Shown here: one piece after another, positions 17,165-25,094 of the stretch
Position numbering within the stretch: the stretch's first letter is position 1
How the letters are laid out: the number at the start of each line of letters is the position of its first letter
Source of the DNA: Aquimixticola soesokkakensis
GTDB lineage: Bacteria; Pseudomonadota; Alphaproteobacteria; Rhodobacterales; Rhodobacteraceae
DNA: 64,000 bases
Direction: 5' to 3'
NCBI RefSeq assembly: GCF_900172375.1
Contig: NZ_FWFS01000002.1
Span: 1-64,000, forward strand
Translations under genes and position numbers: made by a program
The notes under the pieces: generated by a model
Seen by the model: only the letters and a program-made list of their open reading frames with translations
What the model was told of the DNA's origin: nothing
Databases searched by the model: none

Positions 17165-17944
17165 ATGTCACCAGCTCACACCCGCCTCTCCCGCCGCCAG
17201 CTTCTTGTTTCCCTGATCGCCATACCGCTGTTTTCCCCGCGCAGCGTCTTTGCCCAAACGGCGGGAACAGACAGCGATATCGCCCGCGCCAGTGCCCTGC
17301 TGACGGGGCGCAGCACACTTGCCCCTGAAACTGCGATGCGGGTTCAGGAGTTGCTCAGCGCGCAGGACGCTGCCTTTCCCAGCCATCTTGCCAGCTTGAT
17401 CCGCGCGCTCGAGACCGCCAGCGGCACCGATCCGCAAACCCTTTCCGACAGCCTTAGCGACACCGATGCCGCCACGGCACTTGCGATTTTGGAGGCATGG
17501 TATCTGGGCTATGTGGGCAGCGTCTCCACCAGCTCGATGGATTATGACGGCAAATTCGTCACCTATCTGCAAGCGCTGATGTTCGAGCCGACGGGCGATG
17601 TCACCCCGCGTCCGGCCTATTCGAAACGCGGTGCGAATTACTGGAGTGCCGTGCCCGAGGGCGTAGCGGCCCCCGCGATGGCTGACAATGTCGCAACCTG
17701 GGGGCTTGCGGGGCTGAAACCCACAACATCCCCGCCCGACCCTGATCCGGCCTGGCTTTACATGATGCAAGGCTACGCGACGACGATCACCGCCGCGCGC
17801 GCGGCCCTCGCAGGCGGGGCCGCACCGCTGACATCCGATGAGGTCAACGCCAAGTCCCTCGCAGCCGCGCAGGCCTCGGCTGGCGCCCAAACCACTGGCG
17901 CCCAAACCAGTGACAGCGAGACGCGCGAGGGGGACTCCAAATGA
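17165..17944 (+). CDS. small (gamma) subunit of a periplasmic FAD-dependent sugar/sugar-acid dehydrogenase
   Basis: A 259-residue protein starting with a twin-arginine signal (L-S9-R10-R11-Q-L-L, hydrophobic run, A-Q near residue 30). The mature part matches the sorbitol/gluconate dehydrogenase small-subunit type: a helical region with ALAILEAWYLGYVG, then FEPTGDVTPRPAYSKRGANYW. In these complexes the small subunit carries the Tat signal and takes the cofactor-loaded flavoprotein across the membrane. That fits here because the GMC subunit has no signal of its own. The C-terminus after about residue 230 is low-complexity (Ala, Thr, Gln, Gly). Its stop overlaps the next start by 4 bp (17941-17944). 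The specific sugar substrate is unknown. Confidence 0.8.
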   Translation: MSPAHTRLSRRQLLVSLIAIPLFSPRSVFAQTAGTDSDIARASALLTGRSTLAPETAMRVQELLSAQDAAFPSHLASLIRALETASGTDPQTLSDSLSDTDAATALAILEAWYLGYVGSVSTSSMDYDGKFVTYLQALMFEPTGDVTPRPAYSKRGANYWSAVPEGVAAPAMADNVATWGLAGLKPTTSPPDPDPAWLYMMQGYATTITAARAALAGGAAPLTSDEVNAKSLAAAQASAGAQTTGAQTSDSETREGDSK

Positions 17945-19533
17945 GCGACTATGATGCAGATGTGATCATCATCGGCTCCGGCACGATCGGCTCTCACGTG
18001 GCCTTGCAATGCGCGCAGGCTGGAAAATCGGTAATCATCCTCGAAGCAGGCACCAAATTGCCGCGCTGGAAGGCCGTGCAGAATTTTCACGAAGACGCCG
18101 CCAAGCGCAACTGGAACGCCCCCTACCCGCGCCTGCCTTGGGCGCCGCATTCCTACATGGAGGGCTATATCGAGGCCACGGGCGATGCGGATTTCGACTA
18201 TGTCACCAGCTACCTGCGGGTTGCGGGCGGGACAACGCGACACTGGGCGGCGGCCTGTTGGCGGCTTTTGCCCAATGATTTCAAACTGAAATCCACCTAC
18301 GGGGTCGGGCGTGACTGGCCCATTTCCTACGATGATCTCGAACCGTGGTACGTCAAGGCCGAACGCTCCGTCGGCGTGTCGGGCACCGCCCAGGACGACC
18401 AGTCCGGCCAGAACCGGGGCGCCTATCCTCCGCGGTCGCAAGACTACCCCATGCCCCCCGAAGCCATGCCCTATTCCGTGCAGCGCATGACGTCGAAACT
18501 GACGGACATGGGCTACAGTATTGCGCATGAACCCTGCGGGCGGGCCTCGCGGCCCTATGACGGGCGGCCTGCCTGTATCGGCAACAACAACTGCGAACCG
18601 GCCTGTCCGATCGGCGCGATGTATTCGGGCGATATGACGTTGGAGAAAGCCGTGGCCGCGGGCGCGGATCTGCGCACCGAAAGCGTCGCCTTCAAGCTGG
18701 AAACGGGAGAAGGCGGCGCGATCACGGCGGTCCATTTTCGCAAACCCGACGGCTCGGACCACCAGCTGACGGCACGCCGCTTCGTCGTTGCCTCCCACGG
18801 GCTTGAAAGCCCGAAGTTGCTGTTGATGTCGGATGTTGCCAATAGCTCGGATCAGGTCGGGCGCAACCTGATGGACCACACGGGCCTCACCTTTTCCTTC
18901 CTTGCAGACGAGCCGCTGTGGACGGGGCGCGGATCGGTGCAGCACGGCTGTATCGTGAACCGGCGCGACGAACCCAGCCGCGCCCAACATTCCGCAATCC
19001 GCTATTCGTTTCGCAACCTTGTGCCCAACCTCGATATCGCCCCCGATCTGATCGAACAGGGTCTGCGCGGCGAGGCGCTGGATGATGCCATTCGCGACCG
19101 CGCGGGCCGCTACATGCAGATTTCGACGATGTCCGAAACCCTCGCCATCCCCACAAACCGGGTCCAGCCCAACCCCGACTGGACCGATAGCATCGGCTTA
19201 CCCGGCCTCAAGGTGACCTATCGCCTCGACCGGTACGTGCGCGCCATGTTGCCCCAGGCGCAACGCGACTTTGCCAATTTCGCGCAGGCCTTTGGGGCCG
19301 AGGTCCTGACCGCGCCCAACCAATGGCGCAACCAGTTCCATATCATGGGCACCTGCATCATGGGCGATGATCCCGCCGATTCCGTCGTCGATAAAGACTG
19401 TCGGACCCACGACCACGACAACCTTTTTGTCGTGACAACGGGCGTCATGCCCACATCCGCCACGGTAAACCCGACGTTGACCGGTATCGCGCTTGCGATC
19501 CGCGCCGGCGACACGCTGGTCAAGGAGCTCTGA
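17941..19533 (+). CDS. GMC-family FAD-dependent dehydrogenase, large subunit
   Basis: A 530-residue glucose-methanol-choline oxidoreductase. The FAD-binding Rossmann motif is VIIIGSGTIGSHV (G12-x-G14-x2-G17) followed by the Glu of ILEAG. The C-terminal catalytic region contains NQFHIMGTCIMG with the active-site His, and TSATVNPTLTG with the second catalytic residue (Asn). A Cys-rich stretch, CIGNNNCEPACPIGAM, near residues 211-226 is typical of the gluconate/sorbitol dehydrogenase branch, which may hold an Fe-S cluster. It should oxidise a sugar, polyol or aldonate in the periplasm and pass electrons to the cytochrome encoded next. Translationally coupled to the small subunit (ATGA). Confidence 0.88.
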   Translation: MSDYDADVIIIGSGTIGSHVALQCAQAGKSVIILEAGTKLPRWKAVQNFHEDAAKRNWNAPYPRLPWAPHSYMEGYIEATGDADFDYVTSYLRVAGGTTRHWAAACWRLLPNDFKLKSTYGVGRDWPISYDDLEPWYVKAERSVGVSGTAQDDQSGQNRGAYPPRSQDYPMPPEAMPYSVQRMTSKLTDMGYSIAHEPCGRASRPYDGRPACIGNNNCEPACPIGAMYSGDMTLEKAVAAGADLRTESVAFKLETGEGGAITAVHFRKPDGSDHQLTARRFVVASHGLESPKLLLMSDVANSSDQVGRNLMDHTGLTFSFLADEPLWTGRGSVQHGCIVNRRDEPSRAQHSAIRYSFRNLVPNLDIAPDLIEQGLRGEALDDAIRDRAGRYMQISTMSETLAIPTNRVQPNPDWTDSIGLPGLKVTYRLDRYVRAMLPQAQRDFANFAQAFGAEVLTAPNQWRNQFHIMGTCIMGDDPADSVVDKDCRTHDHDNLFVVTTGVMPTSATVNPTLTGIALAIRAGDTLVKEL

Positions 19534-19536
19534 GCG

Positions 19537-20922
19537 ATGAAACACATGCGTCCCATCCTCGTTCTTCTCGCCGCGCTCTGCGCAGGGCCGCTGAGCGCGC
19601 AACAGGCCGATCCTGCGCTGGTCGCTGCGGGCAAAGCCGTGGCCGTTGCAGGCGATTGCGCGGCCTGCCACACCAACCCCGAGGGCAAAGGTGATTTCGC
19701 CGGAGGCTATGGCGTCGACAGCCCGCTGGGCACGATCTACGGGGCCAATATCACGCCCTCGCCGCAGGGCATCGGCGATTGGAGCTTTGATCAATTCGAC
19801 ACGGCCATGCGCAAAGGGCGCGCGCCCGATCTGCATTTTCTCTACCCCGCCATGCCCTACACGGCCTATGCGGGGATGGCCGAAAGCGACATGAAGGCGC
19901 TTTACAGCTATCTGCAGCTCGGGGTTGACCCCAGCGACAACGTGCCGCCGCACACCGACCTTGGCTTTCCCTTCAGCTTTCGCGCGATCATGGCGGGCTG
20001 GAACCTGTTGTTTTTGAACGGGGACGTCGTGGCGGGTGCGAATGCCGAGGCAGGCAGTGCGGCGCGGGGCGAATATCTGGTGAAAACCCTTGCGCATTGT
20101 TCCACCTGCCACACCCCGCGCAACGCGCTTATGGGCGAGGAAAGCGACAGCTTTCTGGGCGGCGGCGCGGTTGGCGAATGGATCGCCCCCAATATCACCG
20201 CAGGGCCGGATGGCATTGGCGACTGGAGCCGCGATGACATCGCGCGCTTTCTTGCCACCGGGCGCAACGCGCATGGCGTTGCGGGCGGCGAAATGGGCAC
20301 GGCTGTAGAACGCTCTTTCAGCAAAATGCCCCGAAGTGATCTCGATGCGATCGCTGCCTATCTGGTGAGCGTGCCAGCGGTTGCGGGCAACGGGCCAGTG
20401 CGCGGCGCGCGCGATCCGGCCAGCATTCCCGACATCGAGCCGCCGCTCTCTGGTCTCAACGACTATATCGACACCACCGACATGAGCGGCGCCCGGCTGT
20501 ATCAAGCGGCCTGTGCAACCTGCCATGGATGGGACGGCATGGGGTCTGTGGACGGCGCGCATCCCGCGCTGGTGGGCAATACCGCCGTCGCCCTGGACGA
20601 TCCGGGCAATCTGGTCATGACCATCCTGAACGGTGCGCAGCTGACGCTTGACCCAGATGCGAGCCTCATGCCCGCGTTTGGCGACCAGTTCACCGATGCA
20701 GAGGTTGCCAAACTCGCCAGCTATGTGCGCACCGGCTTTGGCGCAAAGGCGCTGGCGCCGGTCACGCAGGCGCAGGTCTGGAACATTCGCAATGGCGTGG
20801 TGCAAACCGGCTGGCTGCTTGCCAATGCCAAAGCCCTGACGATCGCCGGGCTGGGCCTTGGGGCGCTGATCCTGATCGCAGGCCTTGCGGTACTGATCCG
20901 CAGGCGGCGGCGCATCCGCTAA
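19537..20922 (+). CDS. triheme cytochrome c subunit of the periplasmic dehydrogenase
   Basis: A 461-residue protein with a Sec signal peptide (cleavage after LSAQQ region, about residue 21), three c-type heme sites and one C-terminal membrane anchor. The heme sites are C41-A-A-C-H45, C188-S-T-C-H192 and C326-A-T-C-H330. The anchor is about residues 428-452, ending in a basic run of Arg. This is the arrangement of the cytochrome subunit of gluconate, sorbitol, fructose or alcohol dehydrogenases, which hands electrons to ubiquinone. The gene starts 3 bp after the GMC stop codon, completing a small-large-cytochrome operon. The hemes divide the protein into three roughly equal cytochrome domains. 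Confidence 0.92.
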   Translation: MKHMRPILVLLAALCAGPLSAQQADPALVAAGKAVAVAGDCAACHTNPEGKGDFAGGYGVDSPLGTIYGANITPSPQGIGDWSFDQFDTAMRKGRAPDLHFLYPAMPYTAYAGMAESDMKALYSYLQLGVDPSDNVPPHTDLGFPFSFRAIMAGWNLLFLNGDVVAGANAEAGSAARGEYLVKTLAHCSTCHTPRNALMGEESDSFLGGGAVGEWIAPNITAGPDGIGDWSRDDIARFLATGRNAHGVAGGEMGTAVERSFSKMPRSDLDAIAAYLVSVPAVAGNGPVRGARDPASIPDIEPPLSGLNDYIDTTDMSGARLYQAACATCHGWDGMGSVDGAHPALVGNTAVALDDPGNLVMTILNGAQLTLDPDASLMPAFGDQFTDAEVAKLASYVRTGFGAKALAPVTQAQVWNIRNGVVQTGWLLANAKALTIAGLGLGALILIAGLAVLIRRRRRIR

Positions 20923-20925
20923 AGC

Positions 20926-20953
20926 GGGGCGGGCCGCCATGCGCGGCCGCCCC
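20926..20953. terminator. GC-rich stem-loop between convergent genes
   Basis: GGGGCGGGCCGC at 20926-20937 pairs with GCGGCCGCCCC at 20943-20953 with one bulged G. It starts 4 bp after the cytochrome stop codon and lies before the end of the convergent aldehyde dehydrogenase gene. There is no strong T-run on either strand, so it is a stem-loop of terminator type rather than a textbook rho-independent site. Confidence 0.45.
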
Positions 20954-20987
20954 CTCCTGACCAGATCATCGTTTGACCAGATCGCCG

Positions 20988-22499
20988 TTACGCCAGATCG
21001 GGGGGCAGGATCTCGGCCGGAAGGTTCTGGAAACAGACGGGCCGCAGGAACCGCCGGATTGCCATCGTCCCGACCGAGGTCGCCCCGAAGTTGGTGCTGG
21101 CAGGATAGGGTCCGCCGTGCACCATCGTGTCGCACACCTCGACCCCCGTGGGAAAACCGTTGGCCAGAATGCGCCCCGCTTTATGTTGCAGGATCGCCAA
21201 AAGCCCGCGCGCCGTCTCCGTGTCGCCCGCGTCCAGATGCAGCGTGCAGGTCAACTGCCCCTGAAGGCTTTGGGCAACGGCCACCATCTGGGCGGGATTT
21301 TCCACCGTCACGATCACCCCCAGCGGGCCAAAGACCTCCTCGCTCAGACTGTGATCGGCCAGCCAATCGGTGGCGCAGACGCGGTAGAGATAGGGCGTGG
21401 CCTGGCGCAAATCGCAGGTCGAGGTCAGCACCTCCTGCACCCCCCTGCCCGCCGCCACACGCGCGCGCCCCGTGCGATAGGCCTGCGCGATACCGTCGGT
21501 GAGCATGGTCTGCGCACCGGTCGCGCCCAACGCCTGTGCAGTCGCCTCTGCCAGAGCCTGCGCCTGCTCCTGCGCGACAACCGCGATGCCGGGATTGGTG
21601 CAGAACTGACCGGCCCCCATGGTGAGTGACGCCGCCCATCCTGCACCGATCTGCGCGGCGCGCGCCGCTCCTGCCTCGGGCAGAATGAACATCGGGTTCA
21701 CCGAACCAAGTTCCCCAAAAAACGCAATAGGTTCAGCGCGCTGCGCGCATAGGTCAAACAGCGCGCGCCCCCCCGCCAGCGACCCCGTAAAGCCCACGGC
21801 CTTGATCAGCGGATGGGTAACGAGGGCCGTTCCCACGTCGCGCCGCCCGCCCTGCACCAGGCTGAAGACCCCGCGCGGCATGTCAGCGGCTTTGATCGCC
21901 GCCAGCACCGCCTCGGCGATGATCTCGCCCGTGCCGGGATGGGCGGAATGGCCTTTGACCACCACCGGACAGCCAGCGGCAAGCGCGCTGGCCGTGTCCC
22001 CGCCCGCCGTGGAAAAGGCGAGCGGAAAGTTGGACGCCCCGAAGACCGCCACCGGACCAAGGGGCAGCTGCATCATCCGCATGTCAGGGCGCGGCACAGG
22101 GGCGCGATCGGGAAGCGCCGGGTCGAACCGGCGATCCAGATAGTCGCCCTTGCGAATGTGATCGGCAAAGAGGCGAAGCTGGCCCGTCGTGCGCCCGCGC
22201 TCGGCGTTCAGGCGCGCCTCGGGCAGGCCGGTTTCCTGCGTCGCGATTTGGGTGATCGCCGCGGCACGCGCCTCGATCTCATCGGCGATGGTGTCGAGAA
22301 AATCCGCCCGTTGCGCGCGCGAGACCGTGCTAAAGACAGGAAAGGCCGCCTGCGCCGCACAGGCCGCCCGATCCACCAGTTCAACCGTTCCGACCCCGAA
22401 CTCATGTGCAGGCCCGTGGGCAGGCTCGGACGAGAACCGCGCATCGGTGGCAATCCAGTCGCCCGCAATCAGGTGTTTTCCATGGGGGGTAAATCGCAT
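20988..22499 (-). CDS. aldehyde dehydrogenase (2,5-dioxovalerate / ketoglutaric semialdehyde dehydrogenase type)
   Basis: A 503-residue NAD(P)-dependent aldehyde dehydrogenase. N-terminal KHLIAGDWI and the substrate-pocket block PLGPVAVFGASNFPLAFSTAGGD are characteristic of alpha-ketoglutaric semialdehyde dehydrogenases. The catalytic Glu is in FFGELGSVNP and the catalytic Cys in GAGQFCTNPG. The product would be 2-oxoglutarate, the last step of non-phosphorylative pentose, uronate or hydroxyproline routes. I start at the ATG at 22499; an in-frame GTG at 22511 would add four residues, and neither has a strong ribosome site. It is convergent with the periplasmic dehydrogenase operon, which could generate an upstream sugar acid. 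Confidence 0.85.
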   Translation of the reverse strand: MRFTPHGKHLIAGDWIATDARFSSEPAHGPAHEFGVGTVELVDRAACAAQAAFPVFSTVSRAQRADFLDTIADEIEARAAAITQIATQETGLPEARLNAERGRTTGQLRLFADHIRKGDYLDRRFDPALPDRAPVPRPDMRMMQLPLGPVAVFGASNFPLAFSTAGGDTASALAAGCPVVVKGHSAHPGTGEIIAEAVLAAIKAADMPRGVFSLVQGGRRDVGTALVTHPLIKAVGFTGSLAGGRALFDLCAQRAEPIAFFGELGSVNPMFILPEAGAARAAQIGAGWAASLTMGAGQFCTNPGIAVVAQEQAQALAEATAQALGATGAQTMLTDGIAQAYRTGRARVAAGRGVQEVLTSTCDLRQATPYLYRVCATDWLADHSLSEEVFGPLGVIVTVENPAQMVAVAQSLQGQLTCTLHLDAGDTETARGLLAILQHKAGRILANGFPTGVEVCDTMVHGGPYPASTNFGATSVGTMAIRRFLRPVCFQNLPAEILPPDLA

Positions 22500-22613
22500 C
22501 AAGAGGGTCACTTTCTGTGTCTTGTGTCAGGGTAAAAAATCGCGCCCAAATCAGCGCAGGAATCGGGGCAGAAATCGCGTCAGCGCACCGCCCTGATCGA
22601 TGTCTGACGGGCG

Positions 22614-23552
22614 TCAGGCCCAGCCGATCCAACGGTTCATGTTGGCGCCAAGGATCGCGGCAAGGTCGGCCTCGGAGGTAAAATCAAGCGCGCTCCAGAA
22701 ATCGAGACCCTCAGAATAGGGGCCCTTCAAAAGGGTGATATCGGAGGCGTAAATCAGCCGCTCGGGCCCGAAACTGTCATAGGCGTGACGCACCAGCGCC
22801 TGCATGTCGGGAAAGGGAAAGGCGGCTGCGCTATCGCGCGGGATGGCCCCGGTTTTGAGCATCACATTGGGCAAAGGCGCAAGTTTTTGAGCAACAATGC
22901 GGAATTTGGGCAGGGCTTGGTCCTCCTCGACCCCGCGCCCGAGGCCAAAGGCATCCACGCATAGTTTAAGGTCGGGATAGGCGCGGGCGGCCTGCGCCAG
23001 CACATCAAGACTGTCACCGGCATGTACCGAAACCGGAATTTGCTTTTGCGCAAGCACGGGCCAGAGCCAGTCGGCCCCGCCTTCGGCCAGCCATGCCGTG
23101 CCGCTGTCGCTGGACAGGAACATCCGCATGCCCGCCATTCCGGCCTGATCCATCCATGTCTCGACGGTGGCACGCTGATCTTCGCCGGGCATGGAAATCA
23201 GGCCCAAAACTGCCAAGCGGTCCGGGTATTTTTGAGCCGATTCAAGGGCATAATCATTGCCGCGCGCCGCCCAGCTTGGGGGGACGATCACCGCGCGATC
23301 GACAGCATTCGCGTCCAGCGTTTCCAGAAGTTCTTCGGCAGACAACGGGTCCTGACGGCCGCTGGCACTGGGGCTTTTGGTGCCGCCTGCTTGCCAGATG
23401 TGAACCTGACCGTCGGTGATCTGGCGTGGCAGGGGGGCCGCCTGCGCGCGACCGACGCCCAGCCCGACAGAAACACCGCCGCCAAGCCCGGCAAGCGCCG
23501 TCGCCGCACCGCCATGGGCCAAAACCGTCCGTCTGTTTAGGGTAAATGTCAT
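22614..23552 (-). CDS. Tat-exported amidohydrolase-family (COG2159/COG3618-like) hydrolase
   Basis: A 312-residue amidohydrolase_2-type TIM-barrel protein. It carries a twin-arginine signal (L-N-R7-R8-T-V-L, Gly/Ala-rich core, AQA cleavage near residue 38). The barrel begins ITDGQVHIW, where the usual HxH is reduced to a single His. Later blocks are VIVPPSW, ALESAQKYPDRLAVLGLI, SVHAGDSL and LIYASDITLL with a catalytic-position Asp. Family members are lactonases, decarboxylases or hydratases of aromatic and sugar-acid intermediates; periplasmic ones are unusual. GAGGAG precedes the chosen ATG. It is divergent from the TTT binding protein (23811), sharing a 258-bp promoter region, which suggests it may convert a compound before uptake. 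Confidence 0.78.
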   Translation of the reverse strand: MTFTLNRRTVLAHGGAATALAGLGGGVSVGLGVGRAQAAPLPRQITDGQVHIWQAGGTKSPSASGRQDPLSAEELLETLDANAVDRAVIVPPSWAARGNDYALESAQKYPDRLAVLGLISMPGEDQRATVETWMDQAGMAGMRMFLSSDSGTAWLAEGGADWLWPVLAQKQIPVSVHAGDSLDVLAQAARAYPDLKLCVDAFGLGRGVEEDQALPKFRIVAQKLAPLPNVMLKTGAIPRDSAAAFPFPDMQALVRHAYDSFGPERLIYASDITLLKGPYSEGLDFWSALDFTSEADLAAILGANMNRWIGWA

Positions 23553-23810
23553 CTCAAAGGCTCCTCGCGAAAGCACGCAAGGACAGCCCCCGCGCCGCGC
23601 CACTGTGACGCCAAACTCCCCAAACTTCCCCATCGAAACCCTTGCTTTGGGAATTGAAAAATCGCACCGCCGCAGCCCTTTTCTTATTGGCAGGGTGCGC
23701 AATCCGATTTGTTCCCCGGGGGGCAGGATGCCAAGGTTCAGGCAGCCGGCTGTTGCGTGGCCTTTGCAGGGCGCATCCACAGGCGGGCACTATATTCTTG
23801 GGAGGAATAC

Positions 23811-24860
23811 ATGACAATTTTCAACACAGGTAAATGCGCGGTCTTCGGCCTTGGCGCGCTGCTGGCAAGCACCGCCGTTGTGCAGGCCCAAACCGCCGAA
23901 GAGTTTTACACGGGCAAAACCGTGACGATGGTTGTCGCCGCTGCGCCCGGTGGCTTTGCCGATACGATCGCACGCACCTTTGTGACGAAATTTGCCCAAC
24001 ATTTTCCCGGAAAACCCGAATTTATCGTGGTGAACAAACCCGGCGCGGGCGGGATTGTGGCCGCTGCCCAGCTTCAAAACACCGAAGCCAAAGACGGCAC
24101 GACCATCGGATTTTTGTTGGGCAACGTGTTGACGACGCCGCTGGTGACCGGCCAGACCGCCCAATTCGACCCACATAACGTGCAGTGGATCGGCTCGATC
24201 CGCAACGGCGACTACCCCTATGCGCTCTATGCCAAAACCGATAGCGATATCCAAAGCGCCCAGGATCTGTTCGACAAGACGCTGGTCGTCGGCTCGACCT
24301 CCTTTACCAATTACAACCGCGTCTTTCCCGCGCTGATGAACGAATATATCGGCACGCAAATGGACATCGTGGCGGGCTACCAAGGGTCGGGCGAGGTCTA
24401 TCTGGCGCTGGAACGCGATGAGGTCAGCGGCTGGATGGAAGGCTCGCATGCCATCCTCAACAAGACCAACAAAGCCGGTCAGATGATCGACGAGGGCACG
24501 CTCAAGCCGATCATGTTGATGGCCAAGGAAACCGACGAACGCTGGCCGGACCTGCCGATCCTCGAGGATTACATCACCGATGAAAACCAACGGGCGGTGG
24601 CCAACTTCTTGATGACCTCCTCGGCCTCGGGTCGCCCCATCGCCGTGCCCGCCGAAGTGCCCGCCGAGCGCGTCGAGGCGATCCGCGCGGCCTTTGACGA
24701 GACCTTCGCAGACCCCGAATTCGTGCCCTACATGCAGGAAATGCTGAGCACGCCGGTCGTGCTGTCGCTGTCGGATGACGATCTGAACGGGATGATCAAC
24801 GATTTCTACGCGGCCTCCGAGGAAACCCTCGAAAAAGTCCGCGGCTTCATGGTCGACTAA
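23811..24860 (+). CDS. tripartite tricarboxylate transporter substrate-binding protein (TctC)
   Basis: A 349-residue periplasmic binding protein with a Sec signal (cleavage after VVQAQ, about residue 26). The mature start EEFYTGKTVTMVVAAAPGGFADTIAR contains the family's P-G-G-x-x-D carboxylate-binding loop in order. NKPGAGGIVAA follows, and the next region has GSTSFTNYNRV. TctC proteins bind carboxylates for a TctA/TctB permease, which here is the fused gene at 26587-28635. GGGAGG at 23800-23805 precedes the ATG. An inverted repeat (24865-24909) follows directly and may end the transcript. The ligand is not predictable; the surrounding genes suggest an aromatic or polycarboxylic acid. Confidence 0.88.
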   Translation: MTIFNTGKCAVFGLGALLASTAVVQAQTAEEFYTGKTVTMVVAAAPGGFADTIARTFVTKFAQHFPGKPEFIVVNKPGAGGIVAAAQLQNTEAKDGTTIGFLLGNVLTTPLVTGQTAQFDPHNVQWIGSIRNGDYPYALYAKTDSDIQSAQDLFDKTLVVGSTSFTNYNRVFPALMNEYIGTQMDIVAGYQGSGEVYLALERDEVSGWMEGSHAILNKTNKAGQMIDEGTLKPIMLMAKETDERWPDLPILEDYITDENQRAVANFLMTSSASGRPIAVPAEVPAERVEAIRAAFDETFADPEFVPYMQEMLSTPVVLSLSDDDLNGMINDFYAASEETLEKVRGFMVD

Positions 24861-24864
24861 GCCG

Positions 24865-24909
24865 TCAAAGCGGCCCTGCCCTTTGGCCCTTTGTGGCGGG
24901 CCGCTTTGA
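24865..24909 (+). terminator. stem-loop after tctC
   Basis: TCAAAGCGGCCC at 24865-24876 is matched exactly by GGGCCGCTTTGA at 24898-24909, a perfect 12-bp stem with a 21-nt loop. It begins 5 bp after the tctC stop. Only short T runs follow, so termination may be partial. The rest of the gap to 25094 shows nothing else I can name. Confidence 0.55.
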
Positions 24910-25094
24910 TCCCGTGCTGATACGTTGCGCACAGACCCCCGATCGGCCGGCATCTTGCGCGGCCTTTCGTCGTTGTGCCAGCCGGTCTGACGACCCCGCC
25001 CGCCCCGGCCCAACAGGCCAATCAATGACCCCTAAAACGGGCTGACCCGCCGCACAAAACCAACCAGACTGCGCACAAGCGACAGGAGTTCTGC

